Notes: generated by a model not told the origin, from the letters alone. A stretch of DNA of 42,636 nucleotides from Chromera velia (GCA_018398765.1 JAHBMJ010000381.1:6585-49220); one strand, 5' to 3'; shown: positions 23,722-35,664, counted from the first letter of the stretch. Numbers and translations are program-made.

Positions 23722-26700
23722 AGTTAGTTAGTTAGTTAGTTAGTTAGTTAGAAGATGCCTAACCCCAGTAACTGTTGGAGCGCTAAGCTCCCGGGCGGCA
23801 TATACATGCATGGTTGTTGTTTGTTAAGTCGCCGGTGGAGTTGATCAGTTAATCACTTTCTAGAATAGAAAGAGAAGCATCAAAGAGACAGAGCGTAGAA
23901 GCGATCGAATGACATTACAGATAAAGAGTTCAGATATACTTGCACCGGGGAGTGGACAGTTACAATCATTTAAATTAATGGATTCCAGCTCAGCCAGGCA
24001 GTGCAGGAATTCTCTTTCATCCAGCTACTTGGCACATGAAGAAAGTCTATGCATGAAGTCATCAACATACTGAATACAAGAATCATGTACACAGAGTTTG
24101 TGGTCGCTACATTCAAAAGACAGAGCACTGCTTTCGCCTTGTGGTTTAAATAAGAGCAGACGTAAGAAACCGAACAGAGAGCTGTCGGTTACTATGAGAA
24201 CAGATCGAGGGAGAGCAGAAAAGGAGTAGAGACTAGAGGCGGATTTATTGTAAAGAAGAAACATAAACATGCGATGAGAGGAGGGAAAAGCTTGTTGAAG
24301 GGGGGTGAGCTTGGCAAGAGGAGGGAAATGTGAAGAAGCGATATTAGCCCCCGCCCGCCGCGTGCAGACCTCTTCCATAACTGTATGTCTAGCTCTGCCC
24401 TTAAAAAAGAGAGAGCCGGTTCCATGAACTCTCTGTCACTGCTGTCCGCTGGTGCTAGGGTGTTGCAGCACTCCCACCCCTAACGAACAAACAAAATCCA
24501 GACCAGCCCAACGAAGCAGCCACAAGGAGGCTCTCAAAAACTCTGGACAAGTGTTTCTCTTCCAGCTTGGCACGTAGCATTGCAGCGGGAACGGTATGCA
24601 TGGTTTGTGAGAGCGAGCACCACCAGTCGGCCACTTTAGAGCAAAGCAGGGCTTTTGCAGGAAGCAGGCCGAAAATACACAGGGAGGGCAAACGAAGACT
24701 GCGAGCAGGCAGACGGCCAGACCAGCGTGCAAAACGGAGCTGCAAAGCATCGATTGCAAGAAGATCGGCATCACAAAGAGGGAAGGATTCGAGGCAGTAC
24801 AGTATAACAGAGGACCAACATGCTTTAAAAATAGTCATTTACGTATCTACACTGAGGGAATCTATGCTGGCAATCAGACCAAACACAGCCCCCAGCGTGC
24901 AGGAGGCCGAAGCAATACGCAATTCAACTGTCTCACTGAGGCTTCCCCCCTCAAAGAACAGGCACCCCAGGTACTTGTATTCCGTTGCCTATTCAACCTC
25001 TTTCCCTTCATATTGTAACACCACCACACTGGAGCTTTTCCCAAATGCAGAGGCAGACAGGCGAAGAATCTTTGTCTTTTTCAGATTAACTGTAAGTCTC
25101 CATTCTTTGCAATACTTCTCGAGAGCAGAGAATTTCTTTTGAAGGTCTGAGACGGAATGGCCAAGAAAGCAGAGATCGTCAGCATAACTCAAACTGTCCA
25201 GGATACAATCATCTAGCAAAACTCGCTCCGGCTCACTTTCTGGCTCCTCTCCACTGCCCGTTTCCATTTCAGAATCTAATATGTCTGCCCGCTCTCGCTC
25301 TACTGCCTCGCTGGTATGCCTTGCCTCGCTCTTCTAGCTCGCTCTTGCTTGCAGAACACACACGGGGGAGATCATTTATGTACAAAAGAAAAAGAATAGG
25401 CGAGAGGGCATCCCCTTGCTTCACTCCAGTGCCCTCCCAAAAATGTAGAGAGTCCCCGTCAACCTTGCCCCATACCTCTCTGTACATTTCACAGATCATG
25501 CAGATGTCTGCCTCACTCACACCTTCATTTCTCAGTTTCTGAATTAACTTTGCTCTCGGCACAGTGTCAAACGCCTTTGAAAAGTCAACAAAACCTGCTA
25601 ACAGAGCCTTTCTTTTCTTTTTACATGAAGAAACAACAGAGACAAGAGCACCGACCCCCTCTCTGAGGCTCGTTCCCACCCCTTCACGGAACCCTAGCTG
25701 TTTGAAGTTAAGACAGACCTGGGAATGCATACGGCAGTCCATCAGGAGGCCGAAAAGTTTTGCAAAAGGGTTTACAACATGGATTGGTCTCCATTCGTTA
25801 GGAGAGGGGGAAGCAGCCTGAGGGCCTTTCAGAACTAGGCAAATGTGCAAAACGTTCCATGAAGGAGGCCAGCAAGCATGAATATGCATCAGGGCTAGGC
25901 ATCAAATTAAATAAAACAAAAAGTAAAAAGCGGGAGAGAGCAGATTTGGCAAAGCAGAGATCTAGCTGTGCAAAAGAGATGCCTTCAAGGCCAGTAGCTT
26001 TCTTCTTGTTCATTTTCTTCAGGTGGGAAGAGATCTGGTGAAAAGAGAAGGGCAGAGCAGAGGGGTGGAAGGGAGGAGAGGCAGGGGGATGGACCAAAGG
26101 GAGAGGCTCCTTGTTCAGATCTTCAAAAACACCCGCCCAATAGTTCAAAAATATGCGGGAGGACGGGCATGATACACCACCAGCCGACGAGGCGGCTTTC
26201 TTCTTCCTTTTCCAAAGGGAGAGAGGATCCTTGAGGAATTCTTCTTGAACCCTCTGTGCTTCTTTCTTCTTCTAAGCAGCCTGTTTGCGTTTAAAGAGGC
26301 TACGGCGGACCCGGAGTAGTCTCTGAAGGCGATCGAATTCCAATCCTCTCCCACCCATATCTCTCACCAACTTCCAAACGCGGTCCGCCTCTCTTACTTC
26401 CTTTTGTATGGACTTACATTCTTCATCAAACCAAGCCTCTTTCATTCTACGCTTAACCCCCAACCCAAACCTTGCTCCGTTCTTTTTCAGTTTCACAGGC
26501 CCAACGAGCAGTCGAGACCACTCCTGGACAAATCTGAGGAGGCAAGCATGACTGTCCTTGGCCCCCCCTTGCGGAGAAAAGAGGGGATCAGGCGAGTCAG
26601 GGGGGCAGAAGAGAAAGGGCGGGAGGATTCGGGAGGGGGAGGAGGGACAGGCGGCTCTACAAAAGGCTCAATCTAGTTGTGATATTCCCATAGACCCAGC

Positions 26701-28295
26701 CAGCGCTATTCTACGAATCTTTTGACTGCAGCTGCCAACAGTGCAAGCTCTTCATCTGATATGGGGGTGGAGCGGTTAGAACAGAAGAGCAAAGGGCATT
26801 CAGAGAGGTTCTGGTGGGGCAGAAGGGCGTCTTCTTGCTCTGGTTTGATTGAAGGGGGGCAGAGGGAAAAAGAGACAGATGCGTGGTCAAGGGAGGCAAT
26901 ACCATCAAATTTAACCTTCTAATCAGCGATCTTCTTAACAACAGAGGGGTCAGTTAACATATAATCTATGACGGAGGTGGGCTTTGACATCTGCGACTGT
27001 CTGGAGTAATGCGTACAGAGACCAGGGAAGTCAAACTCTTTTCCACCCACTTTTTCTTTCAATCCGTTCAGGGGGACAAGGTTCGAATCGCTGCAGAGCT
27101 GAATAAAATTCTTTCCGCAGGGCTTGACTTCTTGTATACATTCAGAGGACCGTTTGAACAACGGTGTGTCTGCTTCAGTTTTGGGCCCCTCCCCTACAAT
27201 ACTACCATCTCCATTGCCTCCCCCCTCAAAAGGCTCCTCACTGCTACCAGACTCATTGGGCAGAAGAAGGAGATCTGTACAGGACCAGAGAAGATTCTCG
27301 GGTAAAAGGGAGCCTATATGTGTGTTGCAGTCCCCAACCACAACTCTATCGACATCCAGAGGGACCCCTCCAAAAAGGTTACTCAAATGGCCAGAGACCT
27401 TGTTGTCTCTGTGATCTAACCAGGAGCCAAGCAGGTAGACGCCAAAGATGTGAACCCTTCTAGAACCCCCTAACAGAACTTTTGTTTCCATTATACTGGG
27501 GCCGACCAACAAGATTTCAGGTTTCAATTCGCTCCATCTTTCTTCTTAAACTAACATACAAACTCCCCTAGTTTTCAATTCCCTGTCATGTGCTGCCCTA
27601 CGCGTGCCCAACTGCCGCCGGTACCATTCTCTGTAACAGTCACTGAAATTCTTTCCCTTCCACCCCTTACACAAAACGTCCCTCATAACCTCTGACATAT
27701 CTGTCAAGATTACAATATTGCAATCAATCTCATTTAGCCAACAAGCGAGGGAACCGTCCTCTTCCCTGGCCTTCAGGCCGGCAACATTTAGGGTAACAAT
27801 CTTTACTCTCCCATCCCGGGCCCTAATTGCAGCTAAAACCTTCCTTTCTACCATCTTCCTTCTCTCTCTCCAAAAAGCTCTTCTCAATTCTTCCGAATGC
27901 TTCAAATTATCTGCTGACTCCCACAAATACGAAAAAGCAGGGCCCCAATTTTAATCCATATAATACTCCCTCTACTCCCCTTCATTGATGTGAGTGTCTA
28001 ACACCTACACCACCTCCCACTCCGTCTCCAAAGCAACCAAGCCCCCTGCTTCCCCCGGCTGATCTAGCTGAGACTCTCGGGACGCGACGCCTGCCCTCTT
28101 GCTTTCTCTTCTTTTCTTCCCCCTTCCTTTTCTACGATTCTTCCTCTCTGCCCCACATAAAAGAGACGGATCCAAATAAAAAGACTCTAGAGAGGCTTAG
28201 CTGCAGGGGGGGGAAGAAGACAAAAAGTCAGGTACGATATCAGAGGCAAGAGGGGAGAGAGTCGAGTCGGAAAGAGAGGAGAGGGACTTACCTGC
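23722..28295 (-). mobile_element. Non-LTR retrotransposon, copy A (degenerate)
   Basis: A 4.57-kb LINE-type element read on the minus strand. Its 5' end is near 28295 and its 3' end is a (CTAA)n tail, seen as AGTTAGTTAG at 23722-23751. There is no poly(A) tail. It encodes an apurinic-type endonuclease followed by reverse transcriptase in one ancestral frame (see the pseudogene entry). Both sides carry the same ~174-bp sequence, which looks like a long target-site duplication. The retrotransposon appears to have landed at the right edge of the older MITE. Confidence 0.85.
23860..28230 (-). pseudogene. Endonuclease/reverse transcriptase ORF, copy A
   Basis: Pieces of one long protein can be followed from a basic N-terminal region to a C-terminal Cys/His motif. 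The endonuclease lies at about 27830-26920 (IVTLNVAGL, VVVGDCNTHIGS in place of the GDFN motif, SVIDYML). A KKATGLEGI linker leads to reverse transcriptase at about 26000-24980: EWRPIHVVNPFAKL, GFVDFSKAFDTVPRAKL, KQGDALSPILFLLYINDLP, SYADDLCFL, then ATEYKYLGCLF. The C-terminus has a C...H-x4-C motif near 24050-24110. In-frame TAA/TAG codons lie near 27946, 27546, 26919, 26274, 24989, 24836 and 24025. A one-base insertion near 25890 and a frameshift near 25270 also break it. It is therefore not functional as a standard-code ORF. Confidence 0.88.
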
Positions 28296-28469
28296 AGTCC
28301 TTCATAAATATTCATATGCAAGCTCTAAGCAGGCCGATACTAACCGATACTTGGCCGTTTGAGAAAGAACCGATAGTCGATACTTCAATACCGATACCGA
28401 TACGATACGATACAATATCAATACGATAGCTATCCCTAGTCTTAATACTATAGTCTTAATATCTAGCTC
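28296..28469. repeat. Right copy of the ~174-bp duplication flanking retrotransposon A
   Basis: Same sequence as 23548-23721. It contains a MITE right end (…AGCTATCCCTA) with no matching left end, as expected if it arose by duplication of the target at retrotransposon insertion rather than by a separate MITE insertion. It is followed by CT and TA microsatellites. Confidence 0.88.
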
Positions 28470-29970
28470 TCTCTCTCTATATATATATATAATATATATA
28501 CATATAGTATTAATTTATATTGATTTTTTCTTTATTTGGTCTAGTAGTATTCAGTATATGACTCGAAAAAACCTGGTATTAGGCTGGTAATAAACTGTAT
28601 AAGGTAGTGACCATAATATATAACCGAGCAGGCCGGCCAACTTGAAGGACGTCTGATGTGCTAGCTGATGCTTCTTTTTAAGTTTAGAAGCTGGACCTAG
28701 AGCTGGATATCGGATATTCGCTAGGATATTCCAATCATATTCGGCAGTGAATTGACACTAAACTCGGCATTAGGGCCAGGGCTAGCCTAAGGGCCAATCC
28801 TCTGGACATCGTACATAACTTCTTATCGGAGGCCTAGTCGGAGGCTCATCTTATTAATAATATTAAGTATAAATCCTATATTTATTATGCTAAAATAATT
28901 TTTGTGAATCACATTGCTAGTTACATTGATAATTATAATATCTCAGCCAAGCTAATTATCATGGTGCGTCGTCTTGAGGTGCCTCGTGGTGACTCAAACA
29001 TGTGGTAGATGCTCTGCAGGCGCAGGCATTTCTGGGCAGTTTGTGACAACAGGCAGATTGATGCAAAAGAGGAGAGGAGCAAACAGAAACAAGTGAAGGG
29101 GGGCAAAGAAGTCACCCCGAGCGGGAGAGACACAACGGAAAGAAGAGAGGGAGGGAATATGTTGGTATAGATTATGACTGCACAGATGTTGTGTGGCTGG
29201 CTGGCTATCGAATTCACGAAAGAAGGAAAAAGAGGGTGGCAGAGAGAGAGAGTTCCGTGACGCTTCCGGTCCCTCTGTCTGCCCATCTCTTTTCTTCTCT
29301 TCCTTCTTTCAAGTTACCTGTGAAGTTGTCCTGCCTGCATGCAAGCACAATTTGATCCACATACATCCAAGCTGAGCAAGACTCGGACAAGTTCCCGGTC
29401 TACGAGTTGTCCAAATGTTTGCTTTTTCTAACTTAAAGTCATTCTTTCTCAGACTGCCTGTACTTCGATTAACGCATTTGTTGATCGCTTTCTCTCTGAG
29501 TTGCCGGGCGATGAGAAGAGAAAGCAAAGAAAGCAATGTTGATGCAAGTGCTTCCTTTTTTCATCATCTGTGCAAGTGTGGTGGTTAGCTGCTGATGCTT
29601 CAAAGAGAAAGACCTGTTGACGCTACACGTACAGTGTCTTAAAAAAAAAGAGTGAACATTGAAAAACCACTCACTTGGACTAGGACTTGGCTAGGGACTT
29701 GGATAGACTTGGAATGCCAAGTGGCTGAAAGACGCGCTACAAGCGGGCTTTATACGCACTGGTGTGCAAATAACTATATAAAATATGAGAACTTCCATTC
29801 AAAATGGATCTGTTCATACCTATAGGCTATAGCTAAGATCGAAAAGGGCATTTGAAGGTGGTATCACAGTGCTTACAACATTAAATTCTACATCAAATTG
29901 TCATCAATTAAGGTGTTTACTTATGATATAATTATACTGCTAGTACCCATATAAAAAAATGCTGAAATTG

Positions 29971-30412
29971 GTCTTAACTAGGGATAGCTATCGTATTGTA
30001 TCGGTATCGTATCGGAATTTAACGTTCTAAACAAAGGGGGTATCTTCGATAATTTTGATACTGACATAAAATTTTTAGCGTACGAGGCTAAAACCTATAG
30101 TGCAAACAGTATCATTCGTCAAACTAAAAACTTTTTGTAAAAACCTCATGTTTTTAAAGAGTCAACTTTACTTAGAAAATGGGCTTCGAAACGTTTAGAA
30201 GGCTAAACTACCCCCCTAACCCCCCCTTTTAAAAGAGTCAACACATCATCAGATTAGTAGTAGTCCTTCACAAATATTCACATGCAAGCTCTAAGCAGGC
30301 CGATACTAACCGATACTCGGCCGCTCGAGAAAGAACCGATAGTCAATACTTTGATACCGATACCAATATAATACGATACGATATCGATACAATAGCTATC
30401 CCTAGTCTTAAC
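29971..30412. mobile_element. Intact 426-bp hAT-like MITE in unit B
   Basis: The element (29979-30404) runs from TAGGGATAGCTATCG to AGCTATCCCTA with GTCTTAAC target duplications at 29971-29978 and 30405-30412. It is uninterrupted and supplies the reference structure for the split copy in unit A. The interior has no coding capacity. Confidence 0.92.
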
Positions 30413-30435
30413 ACTATAGTCTTAATATCTAGCTC
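30262..30435. repeat. Left flanking duplication of retrotransposon B
   Basis: A 174-bp counterpart of 35005-35173. Its left/right differences (CACAAA/CATAAA, ACTCGG/ACTTGG, AACAC/AATAC) are the same as in unit A, so they predate the tandem duplication. Confidence 0.87.
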
Positions 30436-33400
30436 AGTTAGTTAGTTAGTTAGTTAGTTAGTTAATTAGTTAGAAGATGCCTAACCCCAGTAACTGTTGG
30501 AGTGCTAAGCTCCCGGGCGGCACATATATGCATGGTTGTTGTTTGTTAAGTTGCCGGTGGAGTTGATCAGTTAATCACTTTCTAGAATAGAAAGAGAGGC
30601 ATCAAAGAGACAGAGCGTAGAAGCGATCGAATGACATTACAGATAAAGAGTTCAGATGTACTTGTACCGGGGAGTGGATAGTTACAATCATTTAAATTAA
30701 TGGATTCCAGCTTAGCCAAGCAGTGCAGGAATTCTCTTTCATCCAGCTACTTGGCATATGAAGAAAGTCTATGCATGAAGTCATTAACATACCGAATACA
30801 AGAATCATGTACACAGAGTTTGTGGTCGTTACATTCAAAAGACAGAGCACTGCTTTCGCCTTGTGGGTTAAATGAGAGCAGACGTAAGAAACCGAACAGA
30901 GAGCTGTCGGTTACTATGAGAGCAGATCGAGGGAGAGCAGAAAAAGAGTAAAGACCAAAGGTAGATTTATTGCAAAGAAGAAACACAAACATGCGATGAG
31001 AGGAGGGAAAAGCTTGTTGAAGGGGGGTGAGCTTGGCAAGAGGAGGGAAATGTGAAGAAGCGATATTAGCCCCCGCCCGCCGCGTGCAGACCTCTTCCAC
31101 AACTGTATGTCTAGCTCTACCCTTAAAGAAGAGAAAGCCAGTTCCATGAACTCTCTGTCACTGCTGTCCGCTGGTGCTAGGGTGTTGCAGCACTCCCACC
31201 CCTAATGAACAAACAAAATCCAGACCAGTCCAACGAAGCAGCTGCAAGGAGGCTCTCGAAAACTCTGGACAAGTGTTTCCCTTCCAGCCTGGTACGCAGC
31301 ATTGCAACAGGAACGGTATGCATGGTTTGCGAGAGCGAGCACCACCAACCGGCCACTCTAGAGCAAAGCAGGGCTTTTACAGTAAGCAGGCCGAAAATAC
31401 ACAGGGAGGGCAAACGAAGACTGCGAGCAGACAGACGGCCAGACCAGCGTGCAAAACGGAGCTGCAAAGCATCGATTGCAAGAAGATCAGCATCATAAAG
31501 AGGGAAGGATTCGAGGCAGTATAGTGTGACAGGGGACCAACACGCTTTAAAAATAATCATCTGCGTATCTACACTGAGGAGATCTATGCTGGCAATCAGA
31601 CCAAACACAGCCCCCAAGGCGCAGGAGGCCAAAGCAATATGCAATTCAACTATCTCACTAAGGCTTCCCCCCTCAAAGAACAGGCACCCCAGGTACTTGT
31701 ATTCCGTTGCCTATTCAACCTCTTTCCCTTCATATTGTAATACTACCACACTGGAGCTTTTCCCAAATGCAGAGGCAGACAGGCAAAGAATCTTTGTCTT
31801 TTTCAGATTAACTGTAAGTTTCCATTCTTTGCAATACTTCTCGAGAGCAGAGAATTTCTTTTGAAGGTCTGAGACGGAATGGCCAAGAAAGCAGAGATCG
31901 TCAGCATAACCCAAACTGTCCAGGATACAATCATCTAGCAAAACTCGCTCCGGCTCGCTTTCTGGCTCCTCTCCACTGCCCGTTTCTATTTCAGAATCTA
32001 ATATGTCTGCCCGCTCTCGCTCTACTGCCTTGCTGGTATGCCTTGCCTCGCTCTTCTAGCTCGCTCTTGCTTGTAGAACACACACGGGGGAGATTATTTA
32101 TGTACAGAAGAAAAAGAATAGGCAAGAGGGCATCCCTTTGCTTCACTCCAGTGCCCTCTCGAAAATGTAGAGAGTCCCCGTCAACCTTGCCCCATACCTC
32201 TCTGTACATTTCACAGATCATGCAGATGTCTGCCTCACTCACACCCTCATTTCTCAGTTTCTGAATTAACTTTGCTCTCGGCACAGTATCAAATGCCTTT
32301 GAAAAGTCAACAAAACCTGCCAACAGAGCCTTTCTTTTCTTTTTGTACGAAGAAACAACAGAGGCAAGAGCACCAACCCCCTCTCTGAGGCTCGTTCCCA
32401 CCCCTTTACGGAACCCTAGCTGTTTGAAGTTAAGACGGACCTGGGAACGCACACGGCAGTCCATCAGGAGGCCAAAAAGTTTTGCAAAAGGGTTTACAAC
32501 ATGGATTGGTCTCCATTCATTAGGAGAGGGGGAAGCAGCCTGAGGGCCTTTCAGAACTAGGCAAATGCGCAAAACGTTTCATGAAGGAGGCCAGCAAGCA
32601 TGAATATGCATCAGGCTAGGCATCAGGTTAAATAAAACAAAAAGTAAAAAGCGGGAGAGGGCAGATTCGGCAAAGCAGAGATCTAGTTGTGCAAAAGAGA
32701 TGCCTTCAAGGCTAGCAGCTTTCTTCTTGTTCATTTTCTTCAGGTAGGAAGAGATATAGTAAAAAGAGAAGGGCAGAGCAGAGGAGTGGAAGGGAGGAGA
32801 GGCAGGGAGATGGACCAAAGGGAGAGGCTCCTTGTTTGGATCTTCAAAAACACCCGCCCAATAGTTCGAAAATGCGCGGAAGGACGGGCATGATACACCA
32901 CCAGCCGATGAGGCGGCTTTCTTCTTCCTTTTCCAAAGGGAGAGAGGATCTTTGAGGAATTCTTCTTGAACCCTCTGTGCTTTTTTCTTCTTCTAAGCAG
33001 CCTGTTTGCGTTTAAAAAGGCTACGGCGGACCCGGAGTGGCGATCGAATTCCAATCCTCTCCCACCTACATCTGTCACCAACTTCCAAACGCGGTCTGCC
33101 TCTCTCACTTCCTTTTGCATGGACTTGCATTCTTCATTAAACCAAGCCTCTTTCATTCTACGCTTAACCCCCGACCCAAACCCTGCTCCGTTCTTTTTCA
33201 GTTTCACAGGCCCAACGAGCAGTCAAAACCACTCCTGGATAAATCTGAGGAGGCAAGCGTGACTGTCCTTGGCCCCCCCTTGCGGGGAAAAGAGGGGATC
33301 AGGCGAGTCAGAGGGGTCAGAAGAGAAAGGGCGGGAGGATTTGGGAGGAGGAGGAGGGACAGGCGGCTCTACAAAAGGCTTAATCTAGTTGTGATATTCC

Positions 33401-35004
33401 CATAGACCCGGCCAGCGTTGTTCTGTGAAACTTTTGACTGCAGCTGCCAATGGTGCAAGCTCTTCATCTGATATGAGGGTGGAGCGGTTAGAACAGAAGA
33501 GCAAAGGGCATTCAGAGATGTTCTGGTGGGGCGGAAGGGCGTCTTCTTGCTCTGGTTTGATTGGAGGGGGGCAAAGGGAAAAAGAGACAGATGCGTGGTC
33601 GAGGGAGGCAATGCCATCAAATTTAACCTTCTAATCAGCGATCTTCTTAACAACAAAGGGGTCAGTCAACATATAATCTATGACGGAGGTGGGCTTTGAC
33701 ATCCGCGACTGTCTGGAGTAATGCGTACAGAGACCAGGGAAGTCAAACTCTTTTCCACCCACTTTTTCTTTCAATCCGTTCAGGGGGACAAGGTTCGAAT
33801 CGCTGCAGAGCTGAATAAAATTCTTTCCGCAGGGCTTGACTTCTTGTATACATTCAGAAGACCGTTTGAACAACGGTATGTCTGCTTCAGTTTCGGGCCC
33901 CTCCCCCATAATACCACCATCTCCATTGCCTCCCCCCTCAAAAAGCTCCTCACTGCTACCAGACTTATTGGGCAGAAGGAGGAGATCTGTATGGGACTAG
34001 AGAAGATTCTCAGATAAAAGGGAGCCTGTATGCGTGTTGCAGTCCCCAACCACAACTCTATCGACATCCAGAGGGACCCCTCCAAAAAGGTCACTCAAAT
34101 GGTCAGAGACCTTGCTGTCTCTATAATCTAACCAGGAGCCAAGCAGGTAGACGCCAAAGATGTGAACCTTTCTAGAACCCCCCAACAAAACTTTTGTTTC
34201 CACTATACTGGGGCCGACCAACAAAATTTCAGGTTTCAATTCGCTCCATCTTTCTTCTTAAACTAACACACAAACTCCCCCAGTTTTCAATTCCCTGTCA
34301 TGTGCTGCCCTACGCGTGCCCAACTGCCGCCGGTACCATTCTCTGTAACAGTCACTGAAATTCTTTCCCTTCCACCCCTTGCACGAAACGTCCCTCATAA
34401 CCTCTGACATATCTGTTAAGATTACAATATTGCAATCAATCTCATTTAGCCAACGAGCGAGGGAACCGTCCTCTTCCCTGGCCTTCAGGCCGGCGACATT
34501 TAGGGTAACAATCTTTACTCTCCCATCCCGGGCCCTAATTACGGCTAAAACCTTCCTTTCTACCATCTTCCTTCTCTCTCTCCAAAAAGCTCTTCTCAAC
34601 TCTTCCGAATGCTTCAAATTATCTGCTGACTCCCACAAATGCGAAAAAGCAGGGCCCCAATTTTAATCCATATACTACTCCCTCTGCCCCCCTTCATTAA
34701 TGCGAGTGTCTAACACCTGCACCACCTCCCACTCCGTCTCCAAAGCAACCGAGCCCCCTGCTTCTCCCGGCTGATCTGGCTGAGACTCTCGGGACGCGAT
34801 GCCTGCCCTCTTGCTTTCTCTTCTTTTCTTCCCCCTTCCTTTTCTACGATTCCTCTCTGCCCCACATAAAAGAGACGCATCCAAACAAAAAGACTCTGGA
34901 GAGGCTTGGCTGCAGGGGGGGGGAGAAGACAAAAAGTCAGATACGATATCAGAGGCAGGAGGGGAGAGAGTCGAGTCGGAAAGAGAGGAGAGGGACTTAC
35001 CTGC
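30436..35004 (-). mobile_element. Non-LTR retrotransposon, copy B (degenerate)
   Basis: Same 4.57-kb minus-strand LINE-type element as copy A, with its (CTAA)n 3' tail at about 30436-30473 and its 5' end near 35004. Shared flanks and shared lesions show that it was copied with the tandem block and did not insert independently. Confidence 0.85.
30582..34932 (-). pseudogene. Endonuclease/reverse transcriptase ORF, copy B
   Basis: The endonuclease pieces lie at 34638-34258 and 34239-33631, with DCNTHTGS and SVIDYML. The reverse transcriptase lies at about 32800-31700, with FVDFSKAFD, ILFLLYINNLP and GYADDLCFLG. A Cys/His C-terminus follows near 30790-30830. An N-terminal basic stretch (RRKGRGKKRRESK) precedes the endonuclease. 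TAA/TAG stops at the LV/EERW, AD/KVKF, AA/KKK, VE/ATEYKY and AK/LDERE junctions are shared with copy A. Copy B has TGA where copy A has TGG (PPSWNVL, near 32579) but has an open CAG where copy A has TAA (near 31558). It also lacks the one-base insertion that breaks copy A. Confidence 0.87.
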
Positions 35005-35173
35005 AGTCTTTCATAAATATTCATATGCAAGCTCTAAGCAGGCCGATACTAACCAATACTTGGCCGTTCGAGAAAGAACCGATAGTCGATACTTCGATAC
35101 CGATACCGATACGATACGATATCAATACGATAGCTATCCCTAGTCTTAATACTATAGTCTTAATATCTAGCTC
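35005..35173. repeat. Right flanking duplication of retrotransposon B
   Basis: Counterpart of 30262-30435, five bases shorter through loss of one GATAC unit. It is followed by the same CT and TA microsatellites as in unit A. Confidence 0.87.
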
Positions 35174-35664
35174 TCTCTCTCTCTCTATATATATAATATA
35201 TATACATATAGTATTAATTTATATTGATTTTTTCTTTATTTGGTCTAGTAGTATTCAGTATATGACTCGAAAAAACCTGGTATTAGGCTGGTAATAAACT
35301 GTATAAGGTAGTGACCATAATATATAACCGAGCAGGCCGGCCAACTTGAAGGACGTCTGATATGCTAGCTGATGCTTCTTTTTAAGTTTAGAAGCTGGAC
35401 CTAGAGCTGGACATCGGATATTTGCTAGGATATTCCAATCATATTCGGCAGTGAATTGGCACTAAACTCAGCATTAGGACCAGGGCTAGCCTAAGGGCCA
35501 ATCCTCCGGACATTGTACATATCTTTTTATCGGAGGCCTAGTCGGAGGCTCATCTTATTAATAATATTAAATATAAATCCTATATTTATTATGCTAAAAT
35601 AATTTTTGTGAATCACATTGCTAGTTACATTGATAATTATAATACTTCAGCCAGGCTAATTATC

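Larger units (their letters stand above)
21004..28960. repeat. Tandem unit A of a duplicated transposon block
   Basis: Unit A aligns over its whole length with unit B (28961-35664). It is 7,957 bp long because of one extra 1,248-bp insertion plus its 8-bp target duplication; without these the two units are about 6.7 kb each. Both start with ATGGTGCGTCGTCTTG and end with GCTAATTATC, and they abut directly. The first 1 kb (21004-22000) and the last 490 bp (28470-28960) lie outside the recognised transposons and have no identified function. Confidence 0.93.
28961..35664. repeat. Tandem unit B of a duplicated transposon block
   Basis: A 6,704-bp head-to-tail partner of unit A. It shares the MITE, the retrotransposon, the long flanking duplication and several inactivating lesions, but lacks the nested 1,248-bp element. 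The right boundary is …CTAATTATC at 35664, after which unique sequence begins. In a hand-aligned ~345-bp stretch (about 23930-24275 against 30650-30995) the units differ at 20 positions. Confidence 0.93.

Noticed and set aside
23722-23751. (TTAG)n as an internal telomeric repeat
   Set aside because: It sits exactly at the 3' end of the retrotransposon in both units and is better read as its CTAA tail.
28296-28433. Independent MITE insertion right of retrotransposon A
   Set aside because: There is only a right terminus, and the flank beyond it is shared with 23691-23721, so it belongs to the duplicated target.
23860-34932. Nuclear code with TAA/TAG read as Gln
   Set aside because: Host genes here end in TAG or TGA and use CAA/CAG for Gln; transition decay explains the retrotransposon stops more simply.
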